Source: Bacteroidota bacterium
GTDB taxonomy: Bacteria; Bacteroidota; Bacteroidia; NS11-12g; UBA955
Length of the DNA: 64,000 nt
Assembly (NCBI GenBank): GCA_025354385.1
Contig: JANXMZ010000045.1
Span: 1 to 64,000 of the forward strand
Direction: 5' to 3'
In this document: positions 40,991 to 48,972 of the stretch, piece by piece
How the letters are laid out: each line of letters begins with the position of its first letter
Position numbering within the stretch: the first letter of the stretch is position 1
The notes under the pieces: generated by a model
What the model saw: the letters and a program-made list of their open reading frames with translations, nothing else
Database searches by the model: none
What the model was told of the DNA's origin: nothing
Made by a program: the position numbers and the translations under genes

Positions 40991-41938
40991 ATGCAAAAAA
41001 CAAAAATTATAATCGCTGGTATTGGCGCAGTGGGTGGTTATTTTGGTGGTGTGTTGGCAGCACATTATGAAAACGACCCCGCCATTGAAATTAATTTCTT
41101 AGCCCGTGGCGCTCACCTGAAAGCCATACAAGAAAATGGTTTGCGGGTAATAAGTACCGATACAGAATTTATTGCCAAGCCTACCCTCGCCACCGATAAT
41201 GCTGCAGCGTTAGGCATAGCTGATGTCATCATCATTGCCACCAAAAGTTACGATCTCGAAGCGGTGATAGCGCAACTGCAGCCTTGCATCAACCAAGATA
41301 CCATCATACTGCCTTTATTGAATGGCGTTGATGGCCGTGAACGCATTCAAACCCTTTTGCCTAACAATCTAGTATTGGATGGTTGTGTGTATCTCGTAGC
41401 CCGTTTAAAAGAGGCAGGTGTGATAGAAAACAATGGCAAAGTACAAACCCTGTTTTTTGGTTTAGATAATTTCGTAAACGAGCGCTTACAAGCACTCGAA
41501 ACTATTTTTAAAGCAGCCAATATTCAAGCCACTTTATCTACTACTATTTCCACTGTAATTTGGGAGAAATTTATTTTCATCTCACCCACTGCCACCGCCA
41601 CTTCGTATTACAACCAAAGCATAGGTGCCCTGGTAGCCGACCCCGAAAAACTGGCCACTGTAAAAGCCTTGATAGAAGAAGTAAAACAAATAGCCCAAGC
41701 CAAGCACATTGCCTTTGCCCCCGACATCACCGAAAAATCCATCACCCGCCTGCAATCCATGCCATTTGAAGCTACCTCCTCCATGCACTTCGATTACCAA
41801 AACCATAAACCCCATACAGAAATAGAATCACTCACAGGTTATGTTATAAAACAAGGGGAACAATATAACTTGGAGACACCTTTTTTTAAGAGGATGCATG
41901 AGGGGTTGGGGGGAAAAAATAAATTTCAAATCAATTAA
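40991..41938 (+). CDS. 2-dehydropantoate 2-reductase (ketopantoate reductase) family
   Basis: 'KIIIAGIGAVGGYFGGVLA', 'DVIIIATKSYDLEAVIAQL', 'TISTVIWEKFIFISPTATATSYYNQSIG', 'TEIESLTGYVIKQGEQYNLETPFFKRM' typical of PanE/ApbA. Confidence 0.92.
   Translation: MQKTKIIIAGIGAVGGYFGGVLAAHYENDPAIEINFLARGAHLKAIQENGLRVISTDTEFIAKPTLATDNAAALGIADVIIIATKSYDLEAVIAQLQPCINQDTIILPLLNGVDGRERIQTLLPNNLVLDGCVYLVARLKEAGVIENNGKVQTLFFGLDNFVNERLQALETIFKAANIQATLSTTISTVIWEKFIFISPTATATSYYNQSIGALVADPEKLATVKALIEEVKQIAQAKHIAFAPDITEKSITRLQSMPFEATSSMHFDYQNHKPHTEIESLTGYVIKQGEQYNLETPFFKRMHEGLGGKNKFQIN
41761..41938 (+). repeat. panE 3'-end repeat, copy 1 (current functional C-terminus)
   Basis: Shares tcctccatgcacttcgattaccaaaacca.aaaccccatac.gaaatagaatcact.acaggttatgt.ataaaacaagg.gaaca with copies 2 and 3. 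Confidence 0.85.
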
Positions 41939-42038
41939 ATTATTTACTTTTAATATCTACTTTATAAGGTTTTAGCTGATAAATAAACTATATTATATAA
42001 TTTCAGGAGTGACAATTTCAATTTAAATTATTTTTTTG

Positions 42039-42066
42039 TATCTTTGTTATCAGGTTATTCCTGATA
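42039..42066 (+). promoter_or_regulatory. abiE promoter -7 box (TATCTTTG) abutting operator palindrome TATCAGG-TTATT-CCTGATA
   Basis: Exact TAnnTTTG at 42039-42046; perfect 7-bp-arm inverted repeat at 42048-42066, directly upstream of the AbiEi start at 42075. Confidence 0.6.
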
Positions 42067-42074
42067 TTAATACT

Positions 42075-42896
42075 ATGTATAGTAAAAATATTTCAACAAA
42101 ATCCAATCAGGTACTTACCTTTTTTTATGGACAAAATAAAAATTGTTTTGACTTTAATGATGCCATTAAAGCGCTACCAAAATCGAAAGAAGGTACCCTG
42201 CGCGAATTATTGAGTGACATGACAAAACGCGGTTTGTTAATGCGCTTAAAAAATGGTGTCTATTATATTATTCCTCATCAAGCCGATGCCAAAACCTTTA
42301 TGCCTGATTGGCACCTTATAACAAATTATTTAGTAAATAAGGCACCGCATTATATTGGCTACTACTCTGCTTTACAAATACACAACCTAATTACTCAACC
42401 TTCATTGAAGGAACAAATTGTTGTTTCAACCCAGGTAAAACCATCTAAAATTCAAATTAAAAATGTACAATTTCAATTTATTTATCACAACGAAAAACAT
42501 TTTTTTGGAACTCAAAAAATATGGATAGATAGCTACACCAAAGTTATTTGTTCTGACTTAGAAAAAACCATTATTGATTGCTTATTTAAACCTGAATATG
42601 CGGGTGGAATTGTTGAAATAGCAAAAGCCATCTATACATCCAAAGACAAAATAAAATTCAAAAAACTTTTGGATTATGCCATTCTATTCGATTCACAAGC
42701 GGTCATTAAAAGACTAGGATTTCTGTTGGAAATTCTGAACATTAAGACCCCTATTATCGAAGATTTGAAGAAACTTAAATCAGCATCGTATATAGCACTC
42801 GACACCGAATTACCAAAACTTGGCAAACACATTAGCCGTTGGAGCATAATGCAAAATTTAGAAACTGAAACCATTCAATCTGCTATTTATTCATGA
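42075..42896 (+). CDS. AbiEi antitoxin family / predicted viral-defence transcriptional regulator
   Basis: 'TLRELLSDMTKRGLLMRLKNGVYYIIP' wHTH, AbiEi_4-like; overlaps the AbiEii gene by 4 bp; start reset to MYSKNISTK. Confidence 0.88.
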   Translation: MYSKNISTKSNQVLTFFYGQNKNCFDFNDAIKALPKSKEGTLRELLSDMTKRGLLMRLKNGVYYIIPHQADAKTFMPDWHLITNYLVNKAPHYIGYYSALQIHNLITQPSLKEQIVVSTQVKPSKIQIKNVQFQFIYHNEKHFFGTQKIWIDSYTKVICSDLEKTIIDCLFKPEYAGGIVEIAKAIYTSKDKIKFKKLLDYAILFDSQAVIKRLGFLLEILNIKTPIIEDLKKLKSASYIALDTELPKLGKHISRWSIMQNLETETIQSAIYS

Positions 42897-43744
42897 TAAC
42901 ACCTAAAGAACTTCAACAAAAAGCAAATGCACTTGGTGTGCGTGATCAACAAATTGAAAAGGATTATATTCTTTCATGGCTATTAAAAGGCATTGCAAAA
43001 CATGAGCACCTTCCTAAAACACTCGTATTTAAAGGCGGAACGGTTTTAAAGAAAATCTATTTTGATGATTACCGATTTTCTGAAGACTTAGACTTTACGC
43101 TCATTAGCATAGATAAGTCAGATACATCCACCTTGAAAACTGTATCACAAAATCAAATTTCAAATGCCCAAATATTTGAGTGGTTTAATGAATCATTTGA
43201 ATGGATTAAAGAAGAAGCGAATATTCCACTTGGAATAATCGATAATAATGAACACCAAGATGGTAGCATTAACTTTTACATCAGTTATGTTGGCCCATTG
43301 GGTGGACAAGGAAACAACAAAAGTGTGAAAATCGATATTTCGAAAAATGAACAACTGGTTTTTGAACCTTTATTAAAAAATGCTTTCATTAACTATTCCG
43401 ATCTAGCAGCCTATCAAATGCTATGTTATAGCCTAGAAGAAGTTTTAGTTGAAAAAATGCGAAGTGTAATGCAAAGGATGCAAGCGCGAGATTTCTATGA
43501 TATTTGGTATCTTTTAGAACAACATCAAATGGAGATGGATTTTTATCTGAATGAATTTAAACTAAAATGTGAAAGCAAAGGTTTAAAACATTTAGATTTT
43601 CCAAAGAAATTAGCAGAAAGAATACCACAATACAGAGGCCGATGGCATACCTCTTTACGCGACCAAATCAAAGATTTACCCGACTTCGACCTAGTAGAAC
43701 GAGAAATTCAAAGGCATTTCAAAAAACTAGATCTCAAACAATGA
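42893..43744 (+). CDS. AbiEii nucleotidyltransferase toxin
   Basis: 'LVFKGGTVLKKIYFDDYRFSEDLDFTL' AbiEii NTase motif; 'EEVLVEKMRSVMQRMQARDFYDIWYLL'. Confidence 0.92.
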   Translation: MITPKELQQKANALGVRDQQIEKDYILSWLLKGIAKHEHLPKTLVFKGGTVLKKIYFDDYRFSEDLDFTLISIDKSDTSTLKTVSQNQISNAQIFEWFNESFEWIKEEANIPLGIIDNNEHQDGSINFYISYVGPLGGQGNNKSVKIDISKNEQLVFEPLLKNAFINYSDLAAYQMLCYSLEEVLVEKMRSVMQRMQARDFYDIWYLLEQHQMEMDFYLNEFKLKCESKGLKHLDFPKKLAERIPQYRGRWHTSLRDQIKDLPDFDLVEREIQRHFKKLDLKQ

Positions 43745-43861
43745 ACGAAAAACCTTTTATTTAAACTGTCCCCCTTCGCTTGAATTTGAATCTCCAAATC
43801 ATGAAATTTAAAAAAACGAAGTTTCATTAATGCCATTAAAAAATAATTAACACCATTAATA

Positions 43862-44012
43862 ATGCAAAAATATCTCCTGCACTTCGATTACCAAAACCAT
43901 AAACCCCATACCGAAATAGAATCACTCACAGGTTATGTAATAAAACAAGGAGAACATTATGAATTGGAAACACCTGTGTTTAAGGGGATGTATTAGGGGT
44001 TGAGAGGGAAAT
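43862..44012 (+). pseudogene. Truncated panE-like remnant: start region fused in frame to 3' end (copy 2)
   Basis: ATGCAAAAA + TATCTCCTG + CACTTCGATTACC... encodes MQKYLLHFDYQNHKPHTEIESLTGYVIKQGEHYELETPVFKGMY*; sequence continues GGG TTG AGA GGG AAA TAG beyond a GAG->TAG change. Confidence 0.75.
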
Positions 44013-44050
44013 AGTTGCTGATTAGTTGACTTTATTTGTAAATATATTAA

Positions 44051-44058
44051 TATTTTTG
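44051..44058 (+). promoter_or_regulatory. -7 box TATTTTTG upstream of the VbhA-like ORF
   Basis: TAnnTTTG consensus 12 nt upstream of GTG at 44071; TTG at 44026 with 22-bp spacer. Confidence 0.45.
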
Positions 44059-44070
44059 TATCTTTACATT

Positions 44071-44226
44071 GTGAAATCAAATTCGAAAAAGACTTCTAAA
44101 ACAACTGAGTTGAGAGAACAAATTCTTAAGTCTTTAATAGCTTCGTTCAAAATTGAGGGAATAGAAATTTCAAATAAATTCGCTGAAAAATCCTTAAAAA
44201 AAGTAGAACTTAATCTGGAAAAATAG
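44071..44226 (+). CDS. VbhA-like class I Fic antitoxin (GTG start)
   Basis: 51 aa; 'SLIASFKIEGIEIS' contains the Fic inhibitory helix motif [S/T]xxxE[G/N] (SFKIEG); small helical protein convergent with the Fic gene. Confidence 0.7.
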   Translation: MKSNSKKTSKTTELREQILKSLIASFKIEGIEISNKFAEKSLKKVELNLEK

Positions 44227-44807
44227 ATTGTATAAACAAAATCATTTTTGAATAATCCTTGTTGGCACAGCTCTGCACTGCGGCAACATATTTTTTAAAT
44301 TCTTCCTTTCCTACCTTTTCAAAGTTTAAACCATTATATCCTGCTTTTCTACACATAAGATTTGCCAAAAGTCTTGCAGTACGGCCATTTCCTTCGCGCA
44401 AATGGATGGATAAAAAGCAATTCACCATGAACAACTGCAATATCATTTATTAACGCTTCACGATTTAAATATTTATTTGGTAATTTAACTAAAATATCAT
44501 TTTCAAAAGCAGACATTGTTTCAGGCAAAAATTTGGCAGATGCAAATGGGAAGCCCCCTTTGGAAAGATTTACATCTCTTAATTTACCTGCAAAAGAATT
44601 TAAATGACCCAGCGCCATTTTGTGAATTTTCAAAATATATGTTTTACTAAATTTAGTGCTCGAATTTAAACGTTCAGTAAAGTAGATTTCTGCTTTTAAG
44701 AACCCTTCAAATTCTGACCCATTAACTTCACTTACACTTGATAGTCCAAGCAAGTTGGGGAAGATATCACCTTCGCTATTGGATAGATCGTATTTCATTT
44801 TAAACAA
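44210..44807 (-). pseudogene. Fic/DOC family protein, frameshifted inside the HPFxxGNGR motif
   Basis: ORF 44349-44807 ends ...GELLFIHPF|ARRKW and the overlapping ORF gives |REGNGRTARLLANLMCRKAGYNGLNFEKV; deleting one base near 44399 restores HPFREGNGRT. Confidence 0.85.
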
Positions 44808-44838
44808 ATATGATAAAAACTAGTAACTGACATTATCT

Positions 44839-45003
44839 ATGCCTTTCGAAGCCACCTCCTCCATGCACTTCGATTACCAAAACCAGAAACCCCATACCGA
44901 AATAGAATCACTGACAGGTTATGTGATAAAACAAGGGGAACATTATGGATTGGAAACACCTGTGTTTAAGCGGATGTATGAGGGGATGAAGGGGAGGGAA
45001 TAG
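44839..45003 (+). repeat. panE 3'-end repeat, copy 3 (54-codon open frame)
   Basis: MPFEATSSMHFDYQNQKPHTEIESLTGYVIKQGEHYGLETPVFKRMYEGMKGRE*; in the shared core most differences from copy 1 are at third codon positions. Confidence 0.85.
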
Positions 45004-45269
45004 TTTAAAATTTTTGTAAAGTTGTATCGATGTTAGAGTAAGTGACCATTTTTGTTTACACATTTTACATATTAGGTATTTTGTATAAAATAAAAATGTA
45101 TGTTTGTAATATAGTTCAATATAACATATTTTGGGGATAGAATATTCGAAAAATAGTTATTAATTACAAATTTATAAATTCAATTTTTAATGACATCTAA
45201 TCCAAATAAAATCAATTTTTTACTATACAAAGTTAATACAATTAAATCAATTTTAATGCATTCATTTTA

Positions 45270-46493
45270 ATGCAAAAACAACCTACATATATTGATTTGT
45301 TTGCAGGATGTGGTGGACTTTCTCTGGGCTTACATAATGCTGGCTGGAAAGGTCTTTTTGCAATTGAGAAAAGTAAAGATGCATTTGAAACCTTAAACTA
45401 CAATTTAATAGAAAATAAAGAACATTTTGAATGGCCAAAATGGCTTCCAAAATCGGAATTAGAAATTAATGACGTTTTAAATAGATTTCATTCAAAATTA
45501 GTAAAACTCAAAGGAAAAGTAACAATGATTGCTGGAGGCCCGCCTTGCCAAGGATTCTCAATGGCAGGTAGACGCAATGAAAATGATTTAAGGAATGACT
45601 TAATTAATTCATACATTGAATTTGTAAAAATTGTTGAGCCTAAAATCATCTTCTTTGAAAATGTAAAAGGATTTACCATGGAGTTTAAAAAAAATAAAGA
45701 AAAAGGAATTGCCTATTCTTCTTTGGTAACTAAGAAACTTGATGAATTAGGTTACTATGTGAAAGGACAACTTGTCAATTTTGGTAATTATGGTGTACCT
45801 CAAAAACGAACACGTTTTATTTTAGTCGGAATTAAAAAAACTAATAAAAAAGCAACTCAAGAAAAAGCCGATAACTTTTTTAAAATGTTAGAAGAAAACA
45901 GTTTTGATTTTTTAAGGGAGAAAGGTTTAAAAAAGGAAATAACTTTGCAGGAAGCCATATCAGATTTATTTAAAATCAATGGGCTGGAAAAAACACCAGG
46001 TCATCCGAACTTCATGTCAGGGAAATATGGTATAACTAATGGCAATTATCAAACCCTAATGCGTAAAGAAATCAAAAACGAGCTAGCAGATAGTCATCGT
46101 TTTCCTAATCACTCATTAGAAATTATTACGCGTTTTAAAAACATTTTAAAGGAAACGAAAGATAGAAGAAATTTAGATTTATCACCCACCATTAGAGAAA
46201 AATACAATATTAAAAAACACACTGTAATTCCTTTAAATGGCAATGATAAAAGTCCAACTATAACAACCTTACCTGATGATTATATTCACTATTCAGAACC
46301 ACGAATTTTAACTGTAAGGGAATATGCAAGGATTCAATCATTTCCTGATTCTTATATATTTCAAGGAAAATATACCACTGGCGGAAAACTTAGAATTAAA
46401 GAAGTTCCCCGTTATACGCAAATAGGAAATGCAATTCCTCCCTTATTTAGTGAACAAAGTGGTTTAATTTTAAAAAAATTAATAAATGGATAA
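45270..46493 (+). CDS. DNA (cytosine-5-)-methyltransferase
   Basis: 'YIDLFAGCGGLSLGLHNAGW', 'GGPPCQGFSMAGRR', 'FFENVKGF', 'YGVPQKRTRFILVG', 'REYARIQSFPDSYIF..IGNAIPP' C5 MTase motifs. Confidence 0.96.
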   Translation: MQKQPTYIDLFAGCGGLSLGLHNAGWKGLFAIEKSKDAFETLNYNLIENKEHFEWPKWLPKSELEINDVLNRFHSKLVKLKGKVTMIAGGPPCQGFSMAGRRNENDLRNDLINSYIEFVKIVEPKIIFFENVKGFTMEFKKNKEKGIAYSSLVTKKLDELGYYVKGQLVNFGNYGVPQKRTRFILVGIKKTNKKATQEKADNFFKMLEENSFDFLREKGLKKEITLQEAISDLFKINGLEKTPGHPNFMSGKYGITNGNYQTLMRKEIKNELADSHRFPNHSLEIITRFKNILKETKDRRNLDLSPTIREKYNIKKHTVIPLNGNDKSPTITTLPDDYIHYSEPRILTVREYARIQSFPDSYIFQGKYTTGGKLRIKEVPRYTQIGNAIPPLFSEQSGLILKKLING

Positions 46494-48972
46494 GGGATTA
46501 CTAAGTTTTGACATAAAAACTGGCATGAAAAACATCATCGGCAGAGATTTAATCACTGATGATTTTATAGCTATATACGAATTAGTTAAAAATTCTTATG
46601 ATGCTCATGCTGATTATGTAAAATTAATATTCAATAAAGATGAAATTATTATAGCAGATAATGGAAAAGGAATGACTAAACAAGATTTAGAGAAAAAATG
46701 GTTTGCTGTTGCCTATTCTGCAAAAAAAGATTTAACTGAAGATATTGATCTTAAAAATAAATCACATTTAAATAATCTTAAATCTAGAAGGTTCTTTGCA
46801 GGTGCTAAAGGTGTTGGTCGTTTTTCCTGTGACAGATTAGGTAGTAAATTAGAACTTACAACATCTAAATTTGATTCAAATGACACCTATAAAATTTTTG
46901 TCGATTGGGATGAATTTGAGAAAGATGATAGACAAAGTTTTAATTCGATTCAAATTCCATTTGAAAGTAGTAAGACTAAAGATATATTCCCTAATAAAAT
47001 AAAACATGGTACAATATTAAGAATCAACAAGTTAAACTCAAATTGGAATATTCTTAAACTCAGGGAACTCAGAAGATCATTGGAAAAGCTAATTAATCCA
47101 TTTTCTAAAGAAAATAGTTTTATTGTTGAAATTGAAGCAAAAGATTTTATAAAAGATGATAATAATTCGAGCAATAATATTAAAATAAATGGAGTTGTAG
47201 ATAATAGTATTTTAAAAGTTTTAGATTTAAAAACTACTCAAATTGATTTGAGATTAAAGGATCAAATTATTACAACAAAAATCATAGATAGAGGTACCCT
47301 TATTTATGAAATAGAAGAGCCCAATAATCATTCTAAATTAATTAATGATTTAGAAATTAATTTATATTTCTTAAACAGAAGTGCCAAAGTTAATTTTGGT
47401 AAATTAATGGATATTGAGCCAGTTAACTATGGAAATGTCTTTTTATTTAAAAATGGATTTAGGGTTCAACCATATGGAAATGTTGGCGATGATAGCTGGG
47501 AATTAGACAATAGGAAACAACAAGGATACAATCGGTTCTTAGGTACTAGAGATTTATTTGGTAAGGTAGATTTAATTACAGAAAATTTCAATGAATTTAA
47601 AGAAGTTTCAAGCAGAGATGGAGGATTGGTCGAGACAAATGGTAAGAAAATACTTTTTGAAATATTTAATGATAAGGCATTTTTAAGACTTGAACGATAT
47701 GTTGCTGGTGTGCTTTGGGGGGAAGCATTTAAAAGAAAAAACTATTTTTTAGATATAGAAATAGCTCAACAATTTCGAGATGAACTATCAAATGATAAAG
47801 ATAAGGACTCTTATGAAGATGCTTTGAAAAACTTAGGTAGTAAAATTGATTTTGTAAACCTTATTAAAACATTAACAGACGATAAAAATATAAAAATTAT
47901 AAACTACAACAGGGAGTTAGTAAACTTAGTCAATGAAAAACTAGATATTGTTCAACCAAAATTTATTTCTGAATTAGAGAAAATTGCGGATAAAACTAAA
48001 GATAAGGAATTAATTAATCAAATTAAGTTAACTGAAGAAAATTTCAGGACAATAATTAAAGAAAAAGAGGATGCACAAAAAAGAGAAGAGGAAGAGAGAA
48101 AAAGGCGCTTAGAAGCTGAAAAAAAGGCTGAAATAGAAAGACAAAAAAGAGAGGTAGCAGAGAGAGTACAGAAAGAAGAAGAAGAAAAGCGAAAAAAGGC
48201 AGAATTTGAGGCTAGAGAAACTGAATTAAAAAGACGCGAGGAGGAAATTAAACGTAAGGAAGCAGAGCAAAAAGCCGAAAACCGTAAAATACAATTAGAT
48301 AGATTGCGGTCATCAGAAACAATTACGTATAAAGATTTAAGAGATTCTAACCATATAATTGGAGTATACGCTGATGATATATCAAAAAAAATAAAACTTA
48401 TTAAAAGAAAAGTTGATAAGAAAGGTTCAATTGAAAAATCGGATTTTTTTGAGTTTCTACAAGAAATAAGTTTAGTAAATGAAAAAATAAATACAATTAC
48501 AAAATTTACTACCAAATCAGGCTTTTTACAGGCCCGTTTATCAACCAAAGAAAATGTGGTAAATTACATTGAAAATTATGTAAAAAATATTTATGGTTCT
48601 TTACACAAGGAACTTACTTATGAGTTTTTAAATGAAAAAGTGGTCTTTGAAAAGGAGTTTCAACCAATTGAACTCTCCGTTGTATTAGACAATATTTTGA
48701 ATAATTCTAAGAAAAAAGGCGCGTCAAAAGTAATTTTTAATTTTTCTAAAGAAAAAGAAAATATGATTTTATCAATTAAAGATATTGGAAAACCATTAGA
48801 CTCTTCAATGTCCAAAGAATTAATCTTTGAAGAAGGTACAACTTCAACAAAAGGGGCTGGACTTGGATTGAGTCATGTAAGAAGAATATTAGAAAAAGAC
48901 TTTAATGCAACAGTCGACTATAATCCCGAGTATACAAAAGGTTTTGAATTAATAATAAAATTCAACAAATGA
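46486..48972 (+). CDS. Dual-GHKL ATPase: N-terminal MORC/Hsp90-like ATPase, coiled coil, C-terminal histidine-kinase-like ATPase
   Basis: N-terminus: 'ELVKNSYDAHADYVKL', 'IIADNGKGM', 'FAGAKGVGRFSCDRLG'; coiled coil KEKEDAQKREEEERKRRLEAEKK...; C-terminus: 'DNILNNSKKKGASK', 'LSIKDIGKPL', 'TTSTKGAGLGLSHVRRIL'; overlaps the MTase by 8 bp. Confidence 0.88.
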   Translation: MDKGLLSFDIKTGMKNIIGRDLITDDFIAIYELVKNSYDAHADYVKLIFNKDEIIIADNGKGMTKQDLEKKWFAVAYSAKKDLTEDIDLKNKSHLNNLKSRRFFAGAKGVGRFSCDRLGSKLELTTSKFDSNDTYKIFVDWDEFEKDDRQSFNSIQIPFESSKTKDIFPNKIKHGTILRINKLNSNWNILKLRELRRSLEKLINPFSKENSFIVEIEAKDFIKDDNNSSNNIKINGVVDNSILKVLDLKTTQIDLRLKDQIITTKIIDRGTLIYEIEEPNNHSKLINDLEINLYFLNRSAKVNFGKLMDIEPVNYGNVFLFKNGFRVQPYGNVGDDSWELDNRKQQGYNRFLGTRDLFGKVDLITENFNEFKEVSSRDGGLVETNGKKILFEIFNDKAFLRLERYVAGVLWGEAFKRKNYFLDIEIAQQFRDELSNDKDKDSYEDALKNLGSKIDFVNLIKTLTDDKNIKIINYNRELVNLVNEKLDIVQPKFISELEKIADKTKDKELINQIKLTEENFRTIIKEKEDAQKREEEERKRRLEAEKKAEIERQKREVAERVQKEEEEKRKKAEFEARETELKRREEEIKRKEAEQKAENRKIQLDRLRSSETITYKDLRDSNHIIGVYADDISKKIKLIKRKVDKKGSIEKSDFFEFLQEISLVNEKINTITKFTTKSGFLQARLSTKENVVNYIENYVKNIYGSLHKELTYEFLNEKVVFEKEFQPIELSVVLDNILNNSKKKGASKVIFNFSKEKENMILSIKDIGKPLDSSMSKELIFEEGTTSTKGAGLGLSHVRRILEKDFNATVDYNPEYTKGFELIIKFNK

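Noticed and set aside
44259-44453. 64-aa + strand ORF opposite Fic
   Set aside because: Antisense of the Fic C-terminal region; no independent support.
48018-48548. 176-aa Ser-rich - strand ORF
   Set aside because: Mirror translation of the K/E-rich coiled coil of the dual-GHKL ATPase; artefact.
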